Shown: piece after piece, positions 6,431 to 11,771 of the stretch
How positions within the stretch are numbered: the stretch's first letter is position 1
Layout of the letters: each line of letters begins with the position of its first letter
From: OMOG01 sp041485845
GTDB lineage: Bacteria; Acidobacteriota; Terriglobia; Bryobacterales; Bryobacteraceae
Direction of reading: 5' to 3'
DNA: 11,771 nt
Assembly (NCBI GenBank): GCA_041485845.1
Contig: JBGPKH010000242.1
Coordinates: forward strand, 1 to 11,771
Translations under genes and position numbers: made by a program
The notes under the pieces: model-generated
Seen by the model: the letters and a program-made list of their open reading frames with translations, nothing else
The model's database searches: none
Told to the model about the DNA's origin: nothing

Positions 6431-7654
6431 ATGGGCCGCTTCACGGGATTGCTGGGCCTCATCGTTATCCTGGGATTCGCCTGGCTTTGCTCCGCTCATA
6501 AACGCGAAATCAAGCTGCGCATCATCGCGTGGGGCATGGGACTTCAGTTGGCCTTTGCGCTGCTGGTGCTGAAAACGGATTTCGGCAAATTGTTTCAGGC
6601 CATTGGCGTGGGCGTCAACGCAATGCTCGGCTACACCGAGGAGGGCGCGAAGTTTATGTTCGGGCCGCTGGGCATGAAATCGGGACCATACGGCGTGCTC
6701 TTCGCCTTTCAGGTGCTGCCGATCATCATCTTTATCGCTTCGTTCTTCTCCATCCTTTATTACCTGGGCGTGATGCAGTGGGTAGTGAAGGGGATGGCGA
6801 TCGTGATGCAGAAGGTGATGGGGGCGAGCGGGGCGGAATCGCTGAATGTGGCCGCCAGCATTTTCATGGGCCAGACGGAAGCGCCGCTGACCATTCGTCC
6901 TTTCCTTGCGGGCCTGACGCAATCCGAGCTGTTCACGGTCATGACCAGCGGGATGGCGCACGTTTCGGGATCGGTGATGGCGGCGTACGTGATGATTGCC
7001 GGGGTGGAGATACAGCACCTGCTGACGGCGGTGATCATGACGGCGCCCGCGACGATCATGCTGGCGAAGATCTTCTATCCGGAAGTGGACCAGCCCGTGA
7101 CGTCGGGAAGAGTGGAAGTCAAGGTCGAGAGCACGGCGGTGAACGTCATCGATGCCGCGGGGCAGGGAGCGGGCGACGGCCTGCACCTGGCGCTCAATGT
7201 GGCTGCCATGCTGATCGCGTTTCTGGCGCTGATCGCGATGGTGAACGGGATCCTGGGCGGCATCCACGGGATGAAGTTCCTGGGTTGGGTGCCGGCCTCG
7301 CTGCAGCAGATCTTCGGCGTGGTGTTCGCGCCGGTGGCGTGGCTGCTGGGTGTGAGCTGGAAGGACGCGCCGGCGATCGGCAACCTGCTGGGCACGCGGA
7401 TGGTATTGAACGAATTCGTGGCGTTTATCGATCTGGGCAAGATCAAGGCCGCGCTCGATCCGCGGTCCTTTACGATTGCCACGTACGCGCTCTGCGGATT
7501 TGCAAATTTCAGCTCGATTGCCATCCAGGTGGGCGGAATCGGCGCGCTGGCGCCCTCGCGCAAGTCCGACCTGGCGCGCCTGGGATTGAAGGCGATGATG
7601 GCGGGCACCATGGCCAACTTCATGTCGGCGTGCATCGCGGGGATGTTGTTGTGA
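6431..7654 (+). CDS. nupC: Concentrative nucleoside transporter (CNT/NupC family)
   Basis: Predicted 407-aa inner-membrane symporter that takes up nucleosides with Na+ or H+. It opens with a hydrophobic segment (FTGLLGLIVILGFAWLCSA) and has about eight or more further segments. CNT motifs: GQTEAPLTIRPFL with Gln148-Thr149-Glu150, MTSGMAHVSGSVMAAYV, GTRMVLNEFVAFIDLG with Asn327-Glu328, and CGFANFSSIAIQVGG with Asn359 and Ser362. These match the base-binding (Q-T-E) and ribose-binding (E, N, S) residues known from the Vibrio CNT structure. The start abuts the phosphorylase stop, and the stop overlaps the next start (GTGA), so translational coupling both ways is likely. A typical NupC-like length and all binding residues suggest it works. 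Nucleoside specificity and coupling ion cannot be read from the sequence. Confidence 0.95.
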   Translation: MGRFTGLLGLIVILGFAWLCSAHKREIKLRIIAWGMGLQLAFALLVLKTDFGKLFQAIGVGVNAMLGYTEEGAKFMFGPLGMKSGPYGVLFAFQVLPIIIFIASFFSILYYLGVMQWVVKGMAIVMQKVMGASGAESLNVAASIFMGQTEAPLTIRPFLAGLTQSELFTVMTSGMAHVSGSVMAAYVMIAGVEIQHLLTAVIMTAPATIMLAKIFYPEVDQPVTSGRVEVKVESTAVNVIDAAGQGAGDGLHLALNVAAMLIAFLALIAMVNGILGGIHGMKFLGWVPASLQQIFGVVFAPVAWLLGVSWKDAPAIGNLLGTRMVLNEFVAFIDLGKIKAALDPRSFTIATYALCGFANFSSIAIQVGGIGALAPSRKSDLARLGLKAMMAGTMANFMSACIAGMLL

Positions 7655-8478
7655 GCGACGAAGCGAAGCGGTACATCGAGAGCCGCACGGCGTTGCGGCC
7701 GTCGGTGGGCGTGGTGCTGGGCAGCGGCTTGGGCGCGTTCGCCGACGAGTTGAGCGAGCGCGCGGAGATCCCTTACGCCGGGATTCCGGGCTGGCCGCCG
7801 GCTACGGCGGTGGGCCACGCGGGCCGGCTGGCGATCGGCAAGCTCGGCGAGCTGGACGTGGCCGTGATGGCGGGACGCGCGCACCTGTACGAAGGCAACA
7901 CGCCGGCACAGGTGACGTACGGAGTTCGCGTGCTCGGGTCGCTGGGCGTGCGCTCGATGGTGTTCACGAATGCCGCCGGAGGGATCAACCTGGCGCTGGA
8001 ACGCGGCGGGCTGGTGCTAATTTCCGACCACATCAACTTGCAGGGATCGAATCCGCTGGTGGGGCCGAACGACGATTCGCTGGGGCCGCGTTTTCCGGAC
8101 ATGTCGGAAGCCTACTCGCGGGCCTATCGCGATACGGCGAAAGCCGTGGCGGCGGAGTTGTGCATTCCGATGAGCGAGGGCGTGTACGCGGCGATGCTCG
8201 GGCCGTCGTACGAGACGCCGGCGTAGATCCGGTATCTGCGGACCATCGGGGCGGACGTGGTGGGGATGTCCACGGTGCTCGAAGCCATCGTGGCCAATCA
8301 CATGGGAATGAAGGTGCTGGGTATCTCGTGCGTGACCAACATGGCGGCGGGGATTCTGCCGCAGAAGATCCGTCACGAAGAGGTGCTCGAGACGGGGGCC
8401 ATGGTGCGGGACACGCTGGTGCGGTTCTTAAAGGCCCTGCTGCCGAGATTGGAGGCGGGGGAGAGGGCTCCGGCGTGA
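7651..8478 (+). pseudogene. punA: Purine nucleoside phosphorylase (PNP) interrupted by in-frame TAG
   Basis: The family trimeric PNP splits inosine or guanosine with phosphate. GTG 7651 overlaps the transporter stop (GTGA) and has GGGGA 7 nt upstream. The protein matches PNP from VGVVLGSGLGAF through FTNAAGGIN and LISDHINLQGSNPLVGPND to GPSYETPA, where codon 192 is TAG (8224-8226). The same frame then continues with IRYLRTIGADVVGMST and ISCVTNMAAGILPQKIRHEEVLET to TGA at 8476-8478. Family members have Glu at this place (ETPAEIR), so one G-to-T change (GAG to TAG) explains the break. Read through, the protein would be 275 aa, the normal size. The 191-aa product would lack Asn230, the counterpart of human Asn243 that binds the purine, so it should be inactive. 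Conserved PEVIVARH has become LEAIVANH, which may be early decay or lineage variation. TAG is an ordinary stop elsewhere in the operon, so genome-wide amber recoding is unlikely. A sequencing error remains possible. Confidence 0.88.
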
Positions 8479-8503
8479 GGGCAGAGATCGCTGAGATTGC
8501 CGG

Positions 8504-8530
8504 GTTGACAGACGAAAGCGTCTGTCCCAC
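8504..8530 (-). repeat. REP-like hairpin, copy 1 (inverted)
   Basis: Read on the minus strand this is GTGGG, a stem of GACAGACG, loop CTTT, stem CGTCTGTC and a trailing AAC. The 8-bp stem is perfect. It forms an inverted pair with copy 2, 11 bp away, and lies between the broken phosphorylase and cytidine deaminase. A transcript would form a hairpin, but no U-run follows, so an intrinsic terminator is not supported. Confidence 0.85.
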
Positions 8531-8541
8531 GTGTCGTTCTT

Positions 8542-8568
8542 GTGGGGCAGGCGCTTTCGCCTGCCAAC
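8542..8568 (+). repeat. REP-like hairpin, copy 2
   Basis: The same 27-bp layout as copy 1 on the plus strand: GTGGG, stem GGCAGGCG starting at 8546, loop CTTT, stem CGCCTGCC and AAC. Copies 1 and 2 differ at four positions only, which are two base pairs of the stem, each changed on both sides (A-T to G-C). The pair resembles the doublets formed by REP sequences mobilised by RAYT (TnpA-REP) transposases; no such transposase is in this window. Confidence 0.85.
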
Positions 8569-8598
8569 CACTGGTGGTCCGATCCAGGGACTATGGCC

Positions 8599-8985
8599 AT
8601 GAGTGATCCGTTGGTTGCTGCCGCGATCGCGGTTCGCTTGAATGCGTTTGCTCCGTTTTCGAAGTTTCTGGTGGGTGCGGCGATCGAAGATGTGGACGGG
8701 CGTATTCATACCGGGTGCAACGTGGAGAATGCCACCTATGGGCTCACCGTTTGTGCGGAGCGGGTGGCCGTGCTTAAGGCCATTTCCGAGGGTGTGCGGA
8801 AATTCCGGCGCGTGGCGGTTGCCGCCGATACCGACGTACTCACGCCGCCGTGCGGGGCGTGCCGGCAGATCCTGTGGGAATTCTGCGGCGACGTCGAGAT
8901 CGTGCTGGTGAATCTCCACGGCAAGACCGAAACGTATCGTTTGAAAGATCTCTTTCCGAAGCCATTCGATGTTTCGTATCTTTAG
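8599..8985 (+). CDS. cdd: Cytidine deaminase
   Basis: Predicted 128-aa zinc enzyme converting cytidine and deoxycytidine to uridine and deoxyuridine. The family core is complete: NVENATYGLTVCAERVAVLKAI with Cys52 and Glu54 (zinc ligand and proton shuttle), and PPCGACRQILWEFC with Cys85 and Cys88 (zinc ligands). FAPFSKFLVGAAIE and the TGCNVEN substrate loop are present, and the length is normal for tetrameric Cdd. Two ATGs lie close together (8593 and 8599); the second is preferred because AGGGA (8586-8590) is 8 nt before it but only 2 nt before the first. The product, uridine, feeds the phosphorylase of the same operon. The last 17 bp overlap the deaminase that follows. It starts 120 bp after the phosphorylase remnant, with the REP-like pair between them. 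Confidence 0.95.
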   Translation: MSDPLVAAAIAVRLNAFAPFSKFLVGAAIEDVDGRIHTGCNVENATYGLTVCAERVAVLKAISEGVRKFRRVAVAADTDVLTPPCGACRQILWEFCGDVEIVLVNLHGKTETYRLKDLFPKPFDVSYL

Positions 8986-10339
8986 CTTTTTCCTGTGCGC
9001 GTTGGCGCTCGCAGCGGAACCGGCCGACTGGATCTGGAGCGCGCGCTACGTCATCACCGAGAACGCGCAGCGTCGCGTGATCGAGAACGGAGCTGTGGCC
9101 ATTCGCGCCGGCCGCATCGTAGGCGTGGGCGCCAAGGCCGAGATCGACGCGCGGTTCCAGGCCAGGCAGCGCCTCGACCGTCCGGACGCGATCCTCGCGC
9201 CGGGGCTGATCAACACCCACACGCACGCGGCGATGTCGCTGTTCCGCGGGATCGCCGACGACCTCAAGCTCCAGGAATGGCTGGAGAAGTACATCTTCCC
9301 GGCGGAAGCCAAGAACGTGTCGGCGGAATTCGTGCGCTGGGGCACGCGGCTCGGGTGCCTTGAGATGCTGCTCGGCGGCACCACCACGTTCACCGACATG
9401 TACTACTTCGAAGACGTGGTGGCGGAGGTCGCGAAGGAAGCCGGCATGCGTGGCGTGCTCGGCGAGACCATCATCGGGTTCCCGGTGGCGGACAATAAAA
9501 CGCCCGCCGACGCGCTGCAATTTACCGAGCGGTACCTCATGCGGTTCCGCAACGACCCGCTGGTGGTGGCCGCGGTGGCGCCGCACGCGCTCTACACGAA
9601 TTCGGACGAGACGCTGAAGGCTTCACGCGCGCTCGCGAACAAGTACAACGCGCCGCTGATCATCCATCTTTCCGAAACGAAGAAGGAGAACGACGACATA
9701 CAGGCGCAGCGGCACATGTCTCCCACCAAGGTCCTGGACTCGCTCGGCGTGTTCGGCGGGCGGACGCTGGCGGCGCACGCGGTCTGGGTGGACGATGCCG
9801 ACATGGCGATCCTGAAGGCCCGCGGCGTGGGCATAGCGCACTGTCCCTCGAGCAATATGAAGTTGGCGAGCGGCGTGGCGCCGGTGGTGCGCATGCTGGC
9901 GCTGGATCTCGCGGTGGGACTGGGTCCCGACGGACCGGCGGGCAGCAACAACGATTTCAACCTTTTCGAGGAAATGGACCTGGCGGCCAAGCTGCAAAAG
10001 GTGACGGCCATGGACCCGCAGGCCCTGCCGGCGGGCGCGGCGCTCGAGATGGCCACGATTCGCGGGGCTCGCGCACTGGGGCTCGAGAAGGAGATCGGCT
10101 CGCTCGAAGACGGCAAGCGCGCCGATTTGATTATGGTGCGCATCGACCGGCCGAACGCGATTCCCCTGTACGATCCGATTTCGCAGATGGTGTACGCGCT
10201 CAAGGGGTCCGATGTGCGCGATGTCATGGTGAATGGCAAGCCCGTAGTGCGCGATGCGAAGATTCTCACGCTGAATGCGGCGCAGATTCTGCAGAAGGCG
10301 GAAGAGTATCGCGTGAAGATCCGCGCGTCGCTGAAGTAG
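8969..10339 (+). CDS. mtaD: MTA/SAH/adenosine deaminase-family amidohydrolase with N-terminal signal peptide
   Basis: Predicted 456-aa metal-dependent amidohydrolase. Active-site residues: His84 and His86 in NTHTHAAMSLFRG, His233 and Glu236 in HLSET, His270 in HAVWVDD and Asp321 in LGPDGPAGSNN. Spacing agrees with Thermotoga TM0936, an MTA/SAH deaminase (H55, H57, H200, E203, H228, D279). The expected reaction is adenosine-type nucleoside to inosine-type nucleoside plus ammonia; guanine or chlorohydrolase relatives cannot be fully excluded. Unusually, the family core (WIWSARYVITENAQ) is preceded by MFRIFSFFLCALALAAEP, a short basic start, a hydrophobic stretch and an ALA-A cleavage-like site, suggesting export to the periplasm. 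The start overlaps cdd by 17 bp; the ribosome site is weak and no better in-frame start precedes the core. Its place in a nucleoside uptake operon fits deamination before or after import. The TAG stop lies on the edge of the third REP-like hairpin. Confidence 0.9.
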   Translation: MFRIFSFFLCALALAAEPADWIWSARYVITENAQRRVIENGAVAIRAGRIVGVGAKAEIDARFQARQRLDRPDAILAPGLINTHTHAAMSLFRGIADDLKLQEWLEKYIFPAEAKNVSAEFVRWGTRLGCLEMLLGGTTTFTDMYYFEDVVAEVAKEAGMRGVLGETIIGFPVADNKTPADALQFTERYLMRFRNDPLVVAAVAPHALYTNSDETLKASRALANKYNAPLIIHLSETKKENDDIQAQRHMSPTKVLDSLGVFGGRTLAAHAVWVDDADMAILKARGVGIAHCPSSNMKLASGVAPVVRMLALDLAVGLGPDGPAGSNNDFNLFEEMDLAAKLQKVTAMDPQALPAGAALEMATIRGARALGLEKEIGSLEDGKRADLIMVRIDRPNAIPLYDPISQMVYALKGSDVRDVMVNGKPVVRDAKILTLNAAQILQKAEEYRVKIRASLK

Positions 10340-10372
10340 TGGGACAGACGATCGCCTTTTGTCGTCTGTCAC
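10339..10372 (+). repeat. REP-like hairpin, copy 3, after the deaminase gene
   Basis: It begins GTGGGACAGACG as copy 1 does, with a 9-bp perfect stem (GACAGACGA/TCGTCTGTC) around a 10-nt loop that still contains CCTTTTG, and ends in CAC. It starts on the last base of the deaminase stop codon. The rest of the 140-bp gap to the antitoxin is GC-rich and includes a second small hairpin at 10416-10430 (CCGCGC, loop CCT, GCGCGG). Either could slow polymerase at the end of the operon, but neither has a U-run. Confidence 0.75.
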
Positions 10373-10479
10373 TCCCGGCCTGTCCGCAGCCGCCTTGCCG
10401 CTCGGCCACGGCTCCCCGCGCCCTGCGCGGCCTGATGCAAGGCGCTCCCCGCGTTGAGACAATGGTTTCGAGGAACACG

Positions 10480-10740
10480 ATGACGATTCAAATCCCCGAT
10501 GACCTCGCACGGGGCCTGGAGGGGATTGCTGCCGCGCAGCATAAGAGCGTGGAGCAGATTGCTCTGGAGAGTCTGCGCTCGCTCTTCGACAGGGTGAGTT
10601 CGCCCGAAGTCGTATTACGGGCCGTTCGGGAACTATCTCATCCAAGCGCTGCGGCCGTCGATGACCTTGCTGCCGCGATTGCGGCAGCCCGGCTGCCGGT
10701 GCGCGACCATGGCGCCTTCGACAGGTGGCCACAGGGGTGA
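10480..10740 (+). CDS. Putative VapB-like antitoxin
   Basis: Predicted 86-aa protein. MTIQIPDDLARGLEGIAAAQHKSVEQIALESLRSLF has the look of a short strand followed by two helices (ribbon-helix-helix DNA-binding type), and the acidic, Ala-rich tail ends in RLPVRDHGAFDRWPQG. In related loci the tail would wrap a PIN toxin. ATG 10480 is chosen for its GAGGA Shine-Dalgarno 5 nt upstream; ATG 10462 in the same frame would add six residues. The TGA overlaps a GTG (10737) from which MTYLL-like toxin sequence begins, and PIN-domain remains follow, which supports the antitoxin call. In an intact pair it would neutralise the toxin and repress the operon; here it has no functional partner beside it. The exact family is uncertain. 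Confidence 0.72.
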   Translation: MTIQIPDDLARGLEGIAAAQHKSVEQIALESLRSLFDRVSSPEVVLRAVRELSHPSAAAVDDLAAAIAAARLPVRDHGAFDRWPQG

Positions 10741-10899
10741 CCTACCTGCTGAAAGCTAGCTCGCCAACAGCGTGGCCTCACGCTCGACGAAAACGACCTA
10801 TGGGTAGCCGCGACGGCACTCGCCCTCGGTGCGACACTCGTCAGCCGCGACAGCGATTTCGGAGGTATCGATGGCTTGCCGGCCGTTGCGCTGGAGTAG
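10737..10899 (+). pseudogene. vapC: VapC-type PIN-domain toxin remnant with internal deletion
   Basis: An intact VapC is about 130 aa and cleaves RNA. Here a GTG overlapping the antitoxin stop (GTGA, 10737-10740) reads V-T-Y-L-L, the usual toxin N-terminus just before the first catalytic Asp. The sequence then jumps, in another frame, to the PIN C-terminal part (10753-10899): LARQQRGLTLDENDLW, VAATALALGATLVSRD, SDFGGIDGLPAVALE, then TAG. The ENDLWVAA and RDSDF acidic motifs are kept, but the first Asp and the middle of the domain, roughly 80 residues, are missing and the two parts are out of frame. The toxin must be inactive. The breakpoint lies near 10752. The intact operon-style start shows the deletion happened after the pair arrived here. 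Confidence 0.8.
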
Positions 10900-11004
10900 C
10901 CGTCAGATACAGCGTCGCAAGGCCTATGTCCGATTCGGCGACTACGCATCCGAGTGGTATGGGCCTGGACGTTGCGCGCGCCTCAGCTATGCGAGAATCA
11001 AGTC

Positions 11005-11214
11005 GTGGAAAACTTCGCCGTTGTAATCCATGAAGACGCCGAAGGCGGGTTTTGGGCTGAAGTGCCTGCTCTCCCCGGCTGTTATTCGCAAGGTGAATCC
11101 ATTGACGAACTGATGGCTAACGTTCGCGAAGCAATCACAGGTGTGCTGGAAGTGATGAAGGAACATTGTACGCAGCCTGAGGCAAACATTCAGATCCTGG
11201 ACGTAGCCTTGTGA
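11005..11214 (+). CDS. hicB: HicB-family antitoxin
   Basis: Predicted 69-aa short HicB. The core FAVVIHEDAEGGFWAEVPALPGCYSQGESIDELMANVREAITGVLEVMKE is the classic HicB/UPF0150 RNase-H-like fold (V-P-x-L-P-G-C-x-(S/T)-x-G-x-(S/T)-x-x-E-A type pattern). There is no room for a C-terminal DNA-binding domain, as in many short HicB proteins. GTG 11005 directly precedes the core; an in-frame ATG at 10954 would add unrelated residues. Upstream, TTGCGC (10972) and GAGAAT (10993) might be a weak promoter, which would give a very short leader. The TGA overlaps the hicA start (GTGA, 11211-11214), the normal antitoxin-then-toxin order of such pairs. The antitoxin appears intact although the toxin is frameshifted. 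Confidence 0.88.
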   Translation: MENFAVVIHEDAEGGFWAEVPALPGCYSQGESIDELMANVREAITGVLEVMKEHCTQPEANIQILDVAL

Positions 11215-11409
11215 AGCCGGTTGGCGGGCCGGAGATGTGCCGATTTGATTGAGGCCAAGGGCTGGATCCTACAGCGCATCAAAGGCAGCCATCACATCTA
11301 TGTGAAACCGGGAGAGCGCAAGATCATCTCCATTCCGGTTCACGGAAATCGAGACCTCAAGCGGGGATTGGCAAGTCGGATCGCCCGCGATGCCGATATT
11401 GAGACGTAG
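11211..11409 (+). pseudogene. hicA: HicA-family mRNA interferase toxin with one-base frameshift near the 5' end
   Basis: HicA cleaves mRNA through a dsRNA-binding-like fold with a catalytic His. From GTG 11211 (overlapping the hicB stop) the first frame reads V-K-P-V-G-G-P-E-M-C-R, the usual HicA opening, but meets TGA at 11250. From 11245 the next frame gives LIEAKGWILQRIKGSHHIY, VKPGERKIISIPVHGNRDLK and RGLASRIARDADIET to TAG. Removing one T from the TTT at 11244-11246 joins both parts into a normal 65-aa HicA, so a one-base insertion is the simplest explanation. The catalytic His region (GSHHIY) is intact. TTG 11221 in the second frame could start a 62-aa product with an altered N-terminus, so residual activity cannot be excluded, though no ribosome site supports it. 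Confidence 0.8.
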
Positions 11410-11431
11410 CGTTTCCAGGATCGGCATTCGA

Positions 11432-11485
11432 GCCGAGGAACGGACAGGAAAATGCCATAAGGAAGCCTGGCTTTCGTTCCTCGGC
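11432..11485. repeat. Long imperfect hairpin downstream of hicA
   Basis: GCCGAGGAACG (11432-11442) and CGTTCCTCGGC (11475-11485) are perfect 11-bp inverted arms. A further CAGG/CCTG pair lies inside, leaving a loop of about 20 nt. No U-run follows, so it is not a standard intrinsic terminator, though it could still protect or end the hicBA transcript. Confidence 0.8.
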
Positions 11486-11558
11486 CGGTGTGTAGACGAT
11501 CTGAGCTCTAGTAAAAGGGGCTCTCGCCCCGCGCGCCACTTGGGAGGAAAACATAAAA

Positions 11559-11628
11559 AAACCAGCCAAATCTGCTTGCGCGAAAAACCGAGCGTAAGCG
11601 ACTTAGAGTCAAGCAGTTTGGCCGGTTT
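11559..11628. repeat. Imperfect inverted repeat of about 19-20 bp
   Basis: The left arm (11559-11578, AAACCAGCCAAATCTGCTTG) and right arm (11610-11628, CAAGCAGTTTGGCCGGTTT) are complementary except for one mismatch and one unpaired T. They enclose 31 nt. The size and single bulge recall folded recombination sites or small non-autonomous elements, but I cannot assign it. Confidence 0.8.
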
Positions 11629-11717
11629 ATTCGCGTTTATCCGGTCCAATCTGTGCAACGCGCTCCTAACTAACGGTAGGATTCAAGACGAATTAACGGC
11701 GCGCGGGCATCATGATT

Positions 11718-11771
11718 GGCCGGTTATGCCGAGCTCGGCATAACCGGCCTTATGCCGAGTTCCGGATTATG
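11718..11771. repeat. Perfect 32-bp palindrome plus further TTATGCCGA units at the window end
   Basis: Positions 11718-11749 equal their own reverse complement, with half-site GGCCGGTTATGCCGAG. TTATGCCGA occurs at 11724, inverted at 11735-11743, again at 11750, and TTATG restarts at 11767 at the window edge. The last two copies are spaced 17 bp. Such clustered half-sites are typical of recombinase or transposase binding at an element end; the element body would lie beyond the window. Confidence 0.85.

Larger units (their letters stand above)
11410..11771. other. Gene-free stretch rich in inverted repeats, probable mobile-element border
   Basis: About 360 bp after hicA without a credible gene. 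Open frames exist on both strands, but they cross the hairpins and show no family pattern. Base composition is less GC-rich than the genes before it (A-runs at 11554-11561). It contains an imperfect long hairpin (11432-11485), a small GGGGC-TCTC-GCCCC hairpin (11517-11530), a second long inverted repeat (11559-11628), and a terminal palindrome with TTATGCCGA repeats (11718-11771). TTGGCCGGTTTAT at 11618 and TTGGCCGGTTAT at 11717 are near-identical direct copies. Confidence 0.7.

Noticed and set aside
5336..7267. Open minus-strand frame of over 600 codons opposite pdp and the transporter
   Set aside because: It is the antisense shadow of two well-recognised genes in GC-rich DNA. The translation is His/Arg-rich with no family pattern.
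6529..8226. Long plus-strand frame joining sequence inside the transporter to the phosphorylase
   Set aside because: The part before 7651 is out of frame with the transporter and low-complexity. Only the part from GTG 7651 has phosphorylase similarity.
8224..8226. Pyrrolysine or amber-recoded residue in the phosphorylase
   Set aside because: TAG is the natural end of cdd and of the deaminase in the same operon, no recoding structure is evident, and the family has a plain Glu here.
10384..10417. tRNA-Ser/Leu-like 5' half on the minus strand (GTGGCCGAGCGGC)
   Set aside because: Only acceptor and D-arm-like bases are present. No anticodon stem or T-arm follows in order, so it is not a tRNA gene.
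10829..11033. Small plus-strand frames between the VapC remnant and hicB
   Set aside because: They overlap the VapC remnant and the hicB start in other frames, with no ribosome site or family pattern.
11660..11700. Integron attC site (CCTAAC and GTTATGC look-alikes)
   Set aside because: Bases do not satisfy RYYYAAC and GTTRRRY at properly paired ends, and no integrase is in view.
11390..11743. Open frames on both strands through the gene-free tract
   Set aside because: They run across the inverted repeats, lack ribosome sites and show no recognisable protein pattern.

Overview
The window is GC-rich with strong G/C third-position bias, short or overlapping gene junctions and several GTG/TTG starts. 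Gene content (Rpn/DUF4351 protein, VapBC and HicBA toxin-antitoxin remnants, dispersed short intergenic repeats, a signal-peptide amidohydrolase) suggests an Acidobacteriota chromosome, perhaps of the Solibacter/Bryobacter type. This is an impression from style and content, not a phylogenetic result.

Layout. (1) 2-484: 3' end of an Rpn/DUF4351-type protein with five perfect 12-bp repeats encoding EEGR. (2) 505-4597: a plus-strand acyl-CoA cluster: family III (CaiB/BaiF) CoA-transferase, CitE/HpcH-type CoA-ester lyase, MaoC-fold hydratase, then an aldehyde dehydrogenase. Transferase, lyase and hydratase are the three activities of itaconate breakdown (itaconyl-CoA, citramalyl-CoA, acetyl-CoA plus pyruvate), and equally of mesaconate/methylmalyl-CoA chemistry. 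(3) 4560-5048, minus strand: a small YfcE/MJ0936-type metallophosphoesterase, divergent from the next operon across a 21-bp tandem repeat. (4) 5126-10339: a nucleoside salvage operon: pyrimidine-nucleoside phosphorylase, concentrative nucleoside transporter, purine nucleoside phosphorylase interrupted by an in-frame TAG, cytidine deaminase, and an MTA/SAH/adenosine deaminase-like amidohydrolase with an apparent signal peptide. (5) 10480-11409: two neighbouring toxin-antitoxin loci, each with an intact antitoxin and a damaged toxin (VapC internally deleted, HicA shifted by one base). (6) 11410-11771: no credible gene, but dense inverted repeats ending in a perfect 32-bp palindrome, probably the edge of a mobile element.

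The salvage genes fit together as import of nucleosides, deamination of cytidine and adenosine-type nucleosides, and phosphorolysis to base plus ribose-1-phosphate. The purine phosphorolysis step looks lost by one nonsense change. Gene junctions hold at least three kinds of short repeat: REP-like hairpins (three copies, two of them an inverted pair with compensatory stem changes), a 10-bp-period repeat that supplies the MaoC stop codon and the dehydrogenase start codon, and the 21-bp tandem repeat.

I see no CRISPR array, complete insertion sequence, rRNA, tRNA or clearly new multi-gene system. The most checkable items are the phosphorylase amber codon, the two inactivated toxins, the REP-like pair and the terminal palindrome.
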